Source: JAWXVD01 sp044425705 (GTDB lineage Bacteria; Bacillota; Clostridia; Lachnospirales; Lachnospiraceae). From it: DNA of 9,134 nt. Numbering within the stretch: position 1 is the first letter of the stretch; each line of letters begins with the position of its first letter. The stretch covers positions 1-9,134 of the forward strand of contig JAWXVD010000138.1 in NCBI GenBank assembly GCA_044425705.1, given 5' to 3'. The translations under genes and the position numbers were made by a program. The notes beneath the pieces were generated by a model that was not told where the DNA came from, did no database searches, and was given only the letters and a program-made list of their open reading frames with translations. Shown here in pieces: positions 1 to 7,290 of the stretch.

Positions 1-33
1 GCTGAAATCCTTGCATTTCTAGAAAGTAGATAG
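1..33 (+). CDS. Possible C-terminal tail of an upstream gene (partial)
   Basis: Reading from base 1, frame 1 stays open for ten codons (AEILAFLESR) and ends with TAG at 31-33. An AGAGAGG-like ribosome binding site and an ATG at 46 follow directly, which is the usual arrangement of a gene end followed by the next gene start. Ten residues are too few to name a family, and the open frame may be chance. Confidence 0.25.
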   Translation, partial: AEILAFLESR

Positions 34-50
34 AGAGGTATTTTAATGAT

Positions 51-96
51 TACTCAACACTTCAGATTGCTAAATTGGAATTGAATGTGTTGAGTA
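51..96. repeat. 10-bp perfect inverted repeat at the broken 5' end of the ATPase gene
   Basis: TACTCAACAC at 51-60 is the exact reverse complement of GTGTTGAGTA at 87-96. The pairing continues inward for four more base pairs (TTCA with TGAA) after a one-base bulge. There is no U-run, so it does not look like an intrinsic terminator. It lies just after a plausible RBS and ATG (AGAGAGG at 32-38, ATG at 46) whose frame stops after 12 codons (MITQHFRLLNWN). It occupies the place where the P-loop-coding part of the ATPase should be. It could be a deletion scar, the end of a mobile element or an operator. Confidence 0.6.
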
Positions 97-151
97 GGTA
101 AAATATGGGAAGTTAGCAATCAACGATAAAAAAGCTATTTATTTTACTGGT

Positions 152-1384
152 GTGGAAACCAATGAAAAACAAAATTTAGAAAACTTCAGCCGTAACATCT
201 TAGGTTATGAAAAGAACATTGATGTGGATACTTGCTTTCTCTCCTTTCAATCAGCTTTGGAATATACTTTTGAACTTGCAAAAAAAGAAAAACTTGTTTT
301 AGTTTTTGATGAGTACCCCTATGTTGCAAGGACATCTAAGAGTCTGGCCTCTACTTTACAATTGCTCATAGACCAATACAAGGACAATTCAAATATGTTT
401 TTGATTCTTTGTGGTTCTTCCATGTCTTATATGGAGGACAATGTTCTTGCTTATAAGGCACCTCTTTATGGTCGCAGAACTGCACAGTTCAAAATCCAGC
501 CTTTTGAATTCAGAGATGTCTGTGAGTATTTTAAAAATCTTTCTGATGTGGACAAAGCACTTGCCTATGGTATGTTGGGCGGAACTCCACAATATATGCT
601 ACAAATAGACGATACCTTATCCATTGAGGACAATATCAAAAATATTTTTTTATCTCCTACTTCTTTTATTTTTGAGGAGCCCACAAACTTACTAAAACAA
701 GAAGTTAGAGAAGCGGCTATTTATAACGCAATTATCACTGCCATTGCCACAGGTTATACGAAGATGTCTGAAATTTCTTCTAAAGTTGGAGAAGAAAGTA
801 GTGTGTGTGCTACCTATATTAAAAACTTATTATCACTGGGGATTGTAAAAAAAGAGTTGCCCTTCAACGAAAAAACCACGAGAAAAACCATCTATTCTCT
901 TGAAGATAATATGTTTCGATTTTGGTATCGCTTTATTCCTTCCAATCTCTCGATAATATCTCGAGGTGCAACTGAGCTTGCTTACAATCGTATCAAACCT
1001 CACCTGTCTGATTATATGGGTAGTATTTTTGAGGAAATCTGCAAGCAATATCTTTGGCATCAGTTATTAGTTGGAAACTGCCCTGTAAATTTTTCTGATA
1101 TCGGTAGATGGTGGGGCAACAACCCAAAAACAAAGAACCAAGAAGAAATTGATATTCTAGGTGTAGCTGATAACAACTCCGCCCTATTTGCCGAGTGCAA
1201 ATGGACCAATGAAAAAGTAGATTTATCTGTCCTTGAAACGCTAATAAAACGCAGTGGGCTACTCCACTATCATGAAAAACACTATTATTTATTTGCTAAA
1301 AACGGATTTACAAAAGGCTGTATAGATAGGGCTAGTGAGCTTTGCAACGTAACGTTAATTACCTATGCTGAGATGATGAAATAA
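152..1384 (+). CDS. N-terminally truncated ATP-binding protein, archaeal ATPase/DUF234 type (probable pseudogene)
   Basis: The 410 residues match the body of the archaeal-type ATPases that carry a DUF234 C-terminus. A Walker B segment LVLVFDE lies at about 48-54 and a sensor-like strand FLILCGSS at 83-90. A winged-helix-like middle region runs from about 185 to 260. The C-terminal domain carries a PD-(D/E)XK-like pattern: E294, EEID at 331-334 and AECKW at 347-351. The family normally begins with a P-loop about 40 residues before the YFTGVETNEKQN segment. Here no P-loop is present in any frame: the frame continues upstream only to a TAG at 95-97. The GTG start at 152 is the first possible start codon in the open stretch close to the conserved sequence, but it has no visible RBS. 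The protein, if made, could not bind ATP in the usual way. The rest of the frame is intact for 410 codons, so the damage is recent or confined to the 5' end. Members are common in Firmicutes accessory regions, with poorly known roles. Confidence 0.8.
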   Translation: METNEKQNLENFSRNILGYEKNIDVDTCFLSFQSALEYTFELAKKEKLVLVFDEYPYVARTSKSLASTLQLLIDQYKDNSNMFLILCGSSMSYMEDNVLAYKAPLYGRRTAQFKIQPFEFRDVCEYFKNLSDVDKALAYGMLGGTPQYMLQIDDTLSIEDNIKNIFLSPTSFIFEEPTNLLKQEVREAAIYNAIITAIATGYTKMSEISSKVGEESSVCATYIKNLLSLGIVKKELPFNEKTTRKTIYSLEDNMFRFWYRFIPSNLSIISRGATELAYNRIKPHLSDYMGSIFEEICKQYLWHQLLVGNCPVNFSDIGRWWGNNPKTKNQEEIDILGVADNNSALFAECKWTNEKVDLSVLETLIKRSGLLHYHEKHYYLFAKNGFTKGCIDRASELCNVTLITYAEMMK

Positions 1385-1396
1385 GAGGTATTTAAA

Positions 1397-1432
1397 AAGA
1401 TGCATGGGCGTGTTTTACTCTCCATGCATCTT
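1397..1432. terminator. Bidirectional terminator between convergent genes
   Basis: AAGATGCATGG (1397-1407) pairs perfectly with CCATGCATCTT (1422-1432) around a 14-nt loop. Read on the minus strand, the stem is followed by TTTTT and then AAA, a good intrinsic terminator for the ABC-F gene that ends at 1468. On the plus strand the stem is followed by a C/T-rich stretch, so it may also weakly stop transcription from the ATPase gene that ends at 1384. Confidence 0.75.
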
Positions 1433-1467
1433 CCCCTTATCTCTTTCTCATTTTCTCAGACACTTCA

Positions 1468-3213
1468 TCAATTCTTCATGCCTGTGATTATTTCTTCTAA
1501 TCCCTCTACTAATACCTTAGCACTTTCAAAATCCTTTTTATCTAATGCTTGTTCAATTTTTGTTTCTAATTCTTTTTTACTTTGCTCTAATTGCAAATAA
1601 TCTTTATCAAAATGGCTGGCATAAATCATTTTTCTAAATTTTCTCATCTGCATCTTTCTGACTGTTTGATTTTCAATAATCAGTACATAGTCCGCACAAT
1701 TTACAATAGAATAAAAATCATGAGAAATCATTAATAATGCACCATTATAATTCCGAATGGATTCTTCTAATGCAATTTGCGAATACGTATCTAAATGGCT
1801 AATAGGCTCATCTAAAATCAAAAAATTGGAGCTTTGATTAGAGATTTTTGCCAATCCTAATATATTTTTTTCTCCTCCTGATAAAGATGAAATCTTTTGA
1901 TTCATTTTCTCTTCTGGAAAGCCAAATTTAAGCAAATAAGATGATATTTCATCATATGTTTGAAATCCCAAGTCAAAAAAGGCATCATATATGCTACTAT
2001 TTTCTTCAAACATCTCTCCTTGGTTCTGAGAAAGATAAGATACCGTCACATCTTCTCCATAAGTAATGGATGGATTCGAATTTTTGTAAATTTCTCGAAT
2101 CAAAGAAGTTTTTCCTGTACCATTAGCACCGATTACTGCCACTTTATCTGTTCCCTTGATTTCAAAATTCACATCTTTCATCAATACTTCTTCAAATGCG
2201 ATGTCTAAATCAGAAACACGTAACACAGTTTCTTCTGCCTTCACATTTTCAGCTTTTAATATAATTTCAGGTTGTTCCACACAAATATAAGGATCCTTAA
2301 TTCTTCTAGCTTCCAGTCTATGTGCATAGGTTACTCTTGCATGCAAAGAACGTCCATTGGCTGCCGCATCATGATGTGTTGCAATGGTACGTAGTTTATC
2401 AATCATAATTTTGTTACGTTCAATTTCCTCTGTATCACGACATGCCAACTCTTGTAATTCTACTTTTGTAGCCAATAATTCAAAATTGTAATCTATATAG
2501 TTCCCTTCAAACTCTTGGATTTTTTTATTTTCTAAATGTAATATTTTATTGAAACAATGATTCAATAAATATCTACTATGGGTAATCGTTAACATGGTTC
2601 CTTTATAGGAATTAATTAAATTTCTCAATGCTTTCAAATTATCGAAATCTAAAAAGGCATCTGGCTCATCCATAATCACAAAATGTGGTGTGGTCAACAT
2701 TTGCTTAATTACTTGAATCAATTTATATTCTCCACCGCTCAATTTAGAAATGTCTAAGTCCTTTTGCTGGAACAAATTAGCAAGATTTAATTTCTTATTG
2801 ATGTTGTTTTCATAATTGTCACCATCAATTGCTTCCGATTTATCTAGTGCTTTTTGATATTCCTCCATCACCTCATCTAAATCATCTGTGGTTCCCATTT
2901 CTTCACAAAGTCCATGAATCTTCGCTTCCAATGCTACAAAATCTTGGGCGATATATTCGAATACAGTAATTTCCTTTGACAAATCCACATCATAAAATTG
3001 ACTAACAAATCCAATTTTATAAGAATCTTCTCTTTCAATCTTACCATCATACATGTACTTATCATCATCTAATATGATTTCTGCCAATGTACTTTTTCCA
3101 CTACCGCTACTTCCAATAAAAGCAAGAGATTGTCCTCTTTCAATAGAAAAAGAAACGTCATCATATAACTCTTTATCGGGAAATGCAAAACTTAAATTTT
3201 TAATACTTATCAT
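1468..3213 (-). CDS. ABC-F family ATPase (ribosome-associated type)
   Basis: The 581-residue protein has two nucleotide-binding domains and no membrane segment, the hallmark of ABC-F. NBD1 has Walker A GSSGSGKST at 34-42, a Q-loop near Q72, signature LSGGE at 158-162, Walker B ending in E183 and a switch His at 212. NBD2 has Walker A GANGTGKTS at 362-370, signature LSGGE at 444-448, Walker B ending in E469 and a switch His at 498. Between them, about 243-310, is a charged helical linker (tip around THHDAAANGRSLHARV), the part that reaches the ribosome in characterised ABC-F proteins. Both catalytic Glu residues are present. The usual TNHLD after Walker B is DAFLD in NBD1 and ISHLD in NBD2. 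The C-terminal tail (about 545-575) resembles a UVR coiled-coil motif. The family rescues stalled ribosomes or protects them from antibiotics; which applies here cannot be read from sequence. An AGAGG lies upstream of the ATG. The 98-bp gap to the hydantoinase-like gene holds only a weak hairpin (3276-3292, 5-bp stem) and no convincing promoter, so co-transcription is possible. Confidence 0.9.
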   Translation of the reverse strand: MISIKNLSFAFPDKELYDDVSFSIERGQSLAFIGSSGSGKSTLAEIILDDDKYMYDGKIEREDSYKIGFVSQFYDVDLSKEITVFEYIAQDFVALEAKIHGLCEEMGTTDDLDEVMEEYQKALDKSEAIDGDNYENNINKKLNLANLFQQKDLDISKLSGGEYKLIQVIKQMLTTPHFVIMDEPDAFLDFDNLKALRNLINSYKGTMLTITHSRYLLNHCFNKILHLENKKIQEFEGNYIDYNFELLATKVELQELACRDTEEIERNKIMIDKLRTIATHHDAAANGRSLHARVTYAHRLEARRIKDPYICVEQPEIILKAENVKAEETVLRVSDLDIAFEEVLMKDVNFEIKGTDKVAVIGANGTGKTSLIREIYKNSNPSITYGEDVTVSYLSQNQGEMFEENSSIYDAFFDLGFQTYDEISSYLLKFGFPEEKMNQKISSLSGGEKNILGLAKISNQSSNFLILDEPISHLDTYSQIALEESIRNYNGALLMISHDFYSIVNCADYVLIIENQTVRKMQMRKFRKMIYASHFDKDYLQLEQSKKELETKIEQALDKKDFESAKVLVEGLEEIITGMKN

Positions 3214-3311
3214 CTTTTCACTAACCTCTATTTCTTAATTTATCTTAACTATTTTGTCTACCAATAGCCATCACCCAGTCTAGTAATGACTGAAAACTCT
3301 TATTTATCACC

Positions 3312-5312
3312 CTATATTCTACCAGAAGCATATGCCACCACATTTGTTCCCAAATCAATACTAGAACCTTCATTGGAATATGCAACATGAGGATTCACTT
3401 CTGCCTTTATCATTAATTCCCCTAAGGCTCCTCTATTTCTAGCTTCCTTCGTCACAAGTTCCATGGCTTCCTTTTTTGCAAAATCTATGGCTTCTTCAAT
3501 ACTTCCAAAAGCTTCATTGCCCGCTCTTCCATATACTTTAAATGGATTCTCATCTATTTCAGAATACCCTGATGTAATTTCTATGGTTACGCTAACATTG
3601 ATATCTGCTACCATAGCCCCTACTGCATTGGCTACTTCTGCATGATCAGGTATAACACAAGCTGTCTCTAAACGCTGTGCCACTTTCGGTAAAAACACAT
3701 GAATGGGTGCACCAATTCCCACTAAAGTAGCCTTTGTACGAAACAAATGTGTCAGAAAATCATTCCCACTCTTCTCATCCCAACTTTGACGAATCAACTC
3801 TCCCACTTGGCTATCTACCATTTTACCAAATGTTTTAGGATATTGATTGAGTAAAAGGATACGTATTATATTTTCATACAATTTTTTACATACCAAGTCA
3901 TAGATATGATCACAAAGTCGAACTAGCTCTTCTTCCGAATCATTAAAATCTGGCAAAGCCTTTAATAGATATCTTGCCCCTAATATGGACCCCTCTTTAT
4001 CATATTTCGTAAAATCACCTTTAATATGCATGATATCAGTAGGCGTCAAACCACACCTCATAATAATTCCTTCGCTTTCTAAACGTTGGCTTTTCATATT
4101 ATAGATGTCTATGATACCACTACCAAGCATCACAGGGCCTGCTTCTAATTGTGATATCAATTTTCTTTCTCTATCTGTATATACCTCTAAATGTTCTGGT
4201 TTCTTAACCAAATATAAAAACTCAAATCTTGGATATCCATCTAATACTATTTCTTCCAATAATTTCTTTAAGTCCTCTTTCATTCTAGGGCATTGCTCAA
4301 CGGCAACACAGAGCGATTGTACTCTTCTAGTATCAAAACTCACCCTTCCCTCTTTTACAAGGATTCTACTATCTCCACCTAATCCGAAAGTATCGATAAA
4401 CACACCTTTTATCTGTGTCCGAAAACCACCAATTTGAATGCCTTTTGTCATTTCAGGTTGTCTATTTTTTACGATAGATATATCTGTTGTAGTGCCTCCC
4501 ATGTCCACGATTAAGCTATTTTCACAGTCTGCCAAATATCTACCACCAATAATACTGGCTGCTGGTCCACTTAAAATAGTTTGTACAGGGTGTACCACCG
4601 CACCTGCTCCCATCATCAAGCTACCATCGCTGCGCACAATCATAGTTTTCATATCCATCTTTCGATGAACAAGAGCCTCTTTTACGGACACCATAAATTC
4701 TTCTATAATAGGTAGCAATCTTGCATTTAACAAGGCTGTAGCTCCACGTTCCATCATATTCAGATTATTCACCAATTCACTGGCTTTTATAAAAGGAACA
4801 GGATATACTTTCCCAATTTCTTCTTTGGCTACTTTTTCACAAATAGCTCCATTATGTACAGCATTCACGTCGGCAATAGCCAATGCTTGTGCATCTTCAA
4901 ACCATTCCTTGTGCTCTTCTAACACCGCAATCCAGTTGGGATGCTCCACAATGGTACCATCAAAGGTACTTTTTGTTTGTAGACAAAGTACGTCTTCTTT
5001 TTTTAAGCCATAAACCTTTTCTGCACCTATAGAGTCTAATATTTCATAGCTACTACCTAGCAAAATTAATTTCGCACGACTGCCCTTTCCCTCTACGCAA
5101 GCATTTGTAGCCAATGTTGTGGATAAAGAAAGTACCTCCGCCTTGCCTCTTTCTTCCTCTGGTAAGGTATCTAGGGCGTTGCCAATTCCTACACTTAAGT
5201 CTTCTTTTGTTGTTAGACTTTTTCCTTTTGCAATCACTTTTCTTTTATTAAAATCATAGAGAACAGCATCTGTATATGTGCCTCCTGTATCAATACCAAT
5301 TCCTAAACCCAT
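3312..5312 (-). CDS. Hydantoinase/oxoprolinase family protein (HyuA-like)
   Basis: The 666-residue protein has the actin-like ATPase fold signatures of the hydantoinase A/5-oxoprolinase family. A phosphate-binding loop IGIDTGGTYTDA is at 5-16, STTLATNACVEGKG at 64-77 and RSDGSLM at 227-233. SGPAASIIGG follows at 248-257, the second phosphate motif IVDMGGTTTDISIV at 268-281 and DTFGLGGDSRI at 307-317. A glycine-rich GIGAPIHVFLP segment is at 532-542. The N-terminal part matches the Hydant_A_N domain and the middle part Hydantoinase_A. Characterised relatives couple ATP hydrolysis to opening cyclic amides such as hydantoins or 5-oxoproline, or to acetone carboxylation, generally with a B subunit. 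No HyuB is present in this window, so the substrate is unknown. The ATG is preceded by AGGAG at a 9-nt spacing, which supports this start. The gene is separated from the upstream ABC importer by a strong terminator, so it should have its own promoter. None was found with confidence. The leader region contains large palindromic and direct repeats. Confidence 0.88.
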   Translation of the reverse strand: MGLGIGIDTGGTYTDAVLYDFNKRKVIAKGKSLTTKEDLSVGIGNALDTLPEEERGKAEVLSLSTTLATNACVEGKGSRAKLILLGSSYEILDSIGAEKVYGLKKEDVLCLQTKSTFDGTIVEHPNWIAVLEEHKEWFEDAQALAIADVNAVHNGAICEKVAKEEIGKVYPVPFIKASELVNNLNMMERGATALLNARLLPIIEEFMVSVKEALVHRKMDMKTMIVRSDGSLMMGAGAVVHPVQTILSGPAASIIGGRYLADCENSLIVDMGGTTTDISIVKNRQPEMTKGIQIGGFRTQIKGVFIDTFGLGGDSRILVKEGRVSFDTRRVQSLCVAVEQCPRMKEDLKKLLEEIVLDGYPRFEFLYLVKKPEHLEVYTDRERKLISQLEAGPVMLGSGIIDIYNMKSQRLESEGIIMRCGLTPTDIMHIKGDFTKYDKEGSILGARYLLKALPDFNDSEEELVRLCDHIYDLVCKKLYENIIRILLLNQYPKTFGKMVDSQVGELIRQSWDEKSGNDFLTHLFRTKATLVGIGAPIHVFLPKVAQRLETACVIPDHAEVANAVGAMVADINVSVTIEITSGYSEIDENPFKVYGRAGNEAFGSIEEAIDFAKKEAMELVTKEARNRGALGELMIKAEVNPHVAYSNEGSSIDLGTNVVAYASGRI

Positions 5313-5344
5313 CCCTTAATTCTCCTAAACTCACACGCCAATTT

Positions 5345-5430
5345 CTATTTTTTCTTGCATGGCTTTTTTCTATGGAAACAGTTCAGCCAGCACCTCAAAT
5401 CCGTCACTTACTATTTTTTCTTACATGGCT
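5345..5430. repeat. 20-bp near-identical direct repeat upstream of the hydantoinase-like gene
   Basis: CTATTTTTTCTTGCATGGCT at 5345-5364 recurs at 5411-5430 with a single change (G to A at position 13), so 19 of 20 bases match. The second copy runs into the right arm of the palindrome at 5372-5443; the first ends just before the left arm. The layout suggests a duplicated or nested element. The unit has no recognisable coding content on either strand. Confidence 0.7.
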
Positions 5431-5443
5431 GAACTGTTTCCAT
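5372..5443. repeat. 18-bp perfect inverted repeat (extragenic palindrome A)
   Basis: ATGGAAACAGTTCAGCCA at 5372-5389 is the exact reverse complement of 5426-5443, with a 36-nt spacer. The arms share the core ACAGTTCA with the ends of the palindromic elements at 7254 and 8355, which suggests, but does not prove, a related family. No flanking target duplication was found. If transcribed with the hydantoinase-like gene it would form a very stable hairpin in the 5' leader, about 60 nt upstream of the start codon. There is no U-run next to it on the minus strand. Confidence 0.75.
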
Positions 5444-5512
5444 GTTACCACATATTTTGTTTTCCGTATATAAAAACAATGCATATCACACGTTCCTTAT
5501 TTTATGTGCAAT

Positions 5513-5541
5513 AAAAAAACCTGCATATAAGCAGGTTTTTT
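5513..5541. terminator. Terminator of the trpXYZ operon
   Basis: AAAAAACCTGC (5514-5524) and GCAGGTTTTTT (5531-5541) are perfect complements around a 6-nt loop. On the minus strand the stem ends in a run of seven T, 14 nt beyond the stop codon of the ATPase gene. The structure is symmetric, so it could also stop transcription on the plus strand. It separates the importer operon from the hydantoinase-like gene. Confidence 0.9.
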
Positions 5542-5555
5542 AGCTTTATCATTTT

Positions 5556-6329
5556 CTAATTTCCACATTCAATGCTAATTTCATTAAATTTCTTCAAAAT
5601 ATCGTCTGTTCCCACCGTATCTTTATCCTTACCAGATTTATCGATGATACATTGTCCTTGATGCATCATCAGAAGGCGATCTCCATATTCGATAGCGTAC
5701 CGCAGGTTATGTGTTACCATAATCGTGGTTAATTTCTTTTCTTTTACGATTTTATCCGTTAATTCCATAATTAAATCAGCCGTTTTTGGATCTAGGGCCG
5801 CTGTATGTTCATCTAAAATGAGAAATTCAATAGGGGATAAGGTTGACATTAATAGTGCCATAGCCTGTCTTTGTCCACCCGACAAGGATCCTACTTTTAT
5901 ATCCATTTTGTTTTCTAATCCTAAATTTAATTGACTCAACACTTCTCTATAATATGCTTTTCTGGCTTTATTCACTCCAAGTGATAAGCCATATACTTTT
6001 CCTTTATGATCAGCCAATGACATATTCTCCAGAATAGTCATGGATGGACAAGTTCCAACAGATGGATTTTGATATACACGACCAATTTTTTTATTTCTAA
6101 TGTATTCTTTTTGTTTTGTAATATCTTGTTCACCAATCATTATTTGGCCAGCCTCAATGGGAATGCTACCGCAAATGATATTTAACATAGAAGTCTTTCC
6201 TGAACCATTGCTACCTACAACAGAAACAAATTCACCTTTATTGACCTGCAGATTAAAATTCTCAAACAAACACATTTCGTTAATGGTTCCGGGATTATAA
6301 TATTTATCAATACCTTTTAATGCTAACAT
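5556..6329 (-). CDS. trpZ: ABC importer ATPase, probable tryptophan uptake (TrpZ-like)
   Basis: The 257-residue protein is a single ABC nucleotide-binding domain that powers import from the cytoplasmic face of the membrane. Walker A GSNGSGKT is at 39-46, a Q-loop at Q87, signature LSGGQ at 149-153, Walker B FLILDEH at 169-175 with catalytic E174, and the switch His at 207. The LDEHTAALDPKTA run is typical of the ATPases that partner ABC_sub_bind lipoproteins, in place of the usual DEPTSALD. The length is normal for a stand-alone importer ATPase. The start lies 12 nt after the permease stop, with GAGGA about 8 nt before the ATG, so the two genes are translated from one mRNA. It is the last gene before the terminator at 5513-5541. 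The tryptophan assignment comes from the UGG T-box at the head of the operon, not from the ATPase itself. Confidence 0.9.
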   Translation of the reverse strand: MLALKGIDKYYNPGTINEMCLFENFNLQVNKGEFVSVVGSNGSGKTSMLNIICGSIPIEAGQIMIGEQDITKQKEYIRNKKIGRVYQNPSVGTCPSMTILENMSLADHKGKVYGLSLGVNKARKAYYREVLSQLNLGLENKMDIKVGSLSGGQRQAMALLMSTLSPIEFLILDEHTAALDPKTADLIMELTDKIVKEKKLTTIMVTHNLRYAIEYGDRLLMMHQGQCIIDKSGKDKDTVGTDDILKKFNEISIECGN

Positions 6330-6341
6330 ATGTCTTTTCCT

Positions 6342-7217
6342 CTAGCCTTTCCCATTTACTTTCTTTTTTCGTCCAGCGCTAACCACCAAAATAGCTAAGA
6401 ACAAGATGGCAGTAATCAATTTCATACTTTGTGGTTCAAATTGTTTAATTGCCACAGCCACACAAGCTTTATAAATAATAGAACCAATTAATACTGCTGT
6501 TGTTGCTTTCATAAAAGAAATATGTTTAAAAAATGTAGTACCGATAATCACACTAGCGAGACCAATGACAATAGCTCCTGTTCCCATAGAAATTTCAAAT
6601 ACCCTTTGTTCTTGGGCAAACACACAGCCTGCCAAACTAACAAGACCGTTAGCAAGGGCTAAGCCTAAGATTTTTACATTCCCTTGATCCTTCGCTAGAG
6701 AAGTTACCAACATGTCATTATCACCAACTGCACGCAACAAAAATCCAGATTTTGTTTTTAAATACCCATCCAACAAAAGTTTACAAATTATGGTGATGAT
6801 AATAATCAATATCAATGTAGCGTGCCTACTAATACTATCTGGAATCATAGTTTCTATGAATGTATTCTTAAAAATAGTTTCTTGTGAAAATAGAGCTACA
6901 TTTGAGGTGCCTGCAATATAAAGATTGATGGACCATAGTGCTGTCATCATGATAATACCAGAAAGCAAATCTCTTACATGACATTTCACATGGATTAATC
7001 CTGTACAAATTCCTGCTAGAACTCCAGCTAAAAATGCTACAAATAATGTGACATATGGATTCACTCCCCTTGTTAATAAGGCTGCTGTTACTGCTGCACC
7101 TAGCGGAAAGCTTCCATCAACTGTTAAATCTGGAAAATCCAATATTTTATACGTAATATATACACCCATTCCAAGAATGCCATATACCAAACCTTGTTCT
7201 AGTATACTAATGATCAT
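6342..7217 (-). CDS. trpY: ABC importer permease, probable tryptophan uptake (TrpY-like)
   Basis: This is a hydrophobic inner-membrane permease of the LivH/RbsC type (BPD_transp_2), 291 residues with about nine membrane segments (roughly 2-26, 36-50, 54-76, 84-104, 132-149, 183-200, 210-229, 237-257, 264-281). The N-terminal ITYKILDFPDLTVDGSFPLG stretch at 21-40 is characteristic of permeases paired with ABC_sub_bind lipoproteins. The cytoplasmic loop around 158-182 (GFLLRAVGDND) should contact the ATPase. The frame is open back to 7340, but that extension would overlap the end of trpX and translate a palindrome. The first residues that look like the family are MIISILEQGL, so the ATG at 7217 is chosen. 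The RBS there is weak (GGGA about 9 nt upstream), so translation may depend partly on the upstream gene. The gap to trpX is 73 nt and is largely filled by a palindrome. Confidence 0.88.
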   Translation of the reverse strand: MIISILEQGLVYGILGMGVYITYKILDFPDLTVDGSFPLGAAVTAALLTRGVNPYVTLFVAFLAGVLAGICTGLIHVKCHVRDLLSGIIMMTALWSINLYIAGTSNVALFSQETIFKNTFIETMIPDSISRHATLILIIIITIICKLLLDGYLKTKSGFLLRAVGDNDMLVTSLAKDQGNVKILGLALANGLVSLAGCVFAQEQRVFEISMGTGAIVIGLASVIIGTTFFKHISFMKATTAVLIGSIIYKACVAVAIKQFEPQSMKLITAILFLAILVVSAGRKKKVNGKG

Positions 7218-7245
7218 AACTATGTTCCCATCTCTTTCTATTTCT

Positions 7246-7286
7246 ACATAAGTGTTACAGTTCACACAGACCTGTAACACTTGTGT
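7246..7286. repeat. Palindrome B in the trpX-trpY gap
   Basis: ACATAAGTGTTACAG (7246-7260) pairs with CTGTAACACTTGTGT (7272-7286); 14 of 15 positions are Watson-Crick and the other is a T-G pair. The loop is 11 nt. There is no U-run on either strand. The 17 bases at 7254-7270 (GTTACAGTTCACACAGA) are identical to 8355-8371, the left end of the MITE-like element. No direct repeat flanks it. It may be an internally deleted relative of that element. In the mRNA it could shield the upstream trpX message from 3' decay, as intergenic hairpins do in other importer operons; that role is inferred. Confidence 0.8.
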
Positions 7287-7290
7287 TTCT

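Noticed and set aside
1400..1600. Plus-strand 66-codon frame starting in the terminator
   Set aside because: It starts inside the hairpin and is antisense to the ABC-F C-terminus, so it is a shadow frame.
3276..3292. Terminator of the hydantoinase-like gene
   Set aside because: CAGTC/GACTG is only a 5-bp stem without a U-run, too weak to call.
5276..5473. Plus-strand 65-codon frame across the palindrome
   Set aside because: It overlaps the 5' end of the hydantoinase-like gene and runs through repeats; it has no RBS and no family resemblance.
7246..7286. Palindrome B as an intrinsic terminator
   Set aside because: No U-run follows the stem on either strand, and the downstream trpY and trpZ genes belong with trpX.
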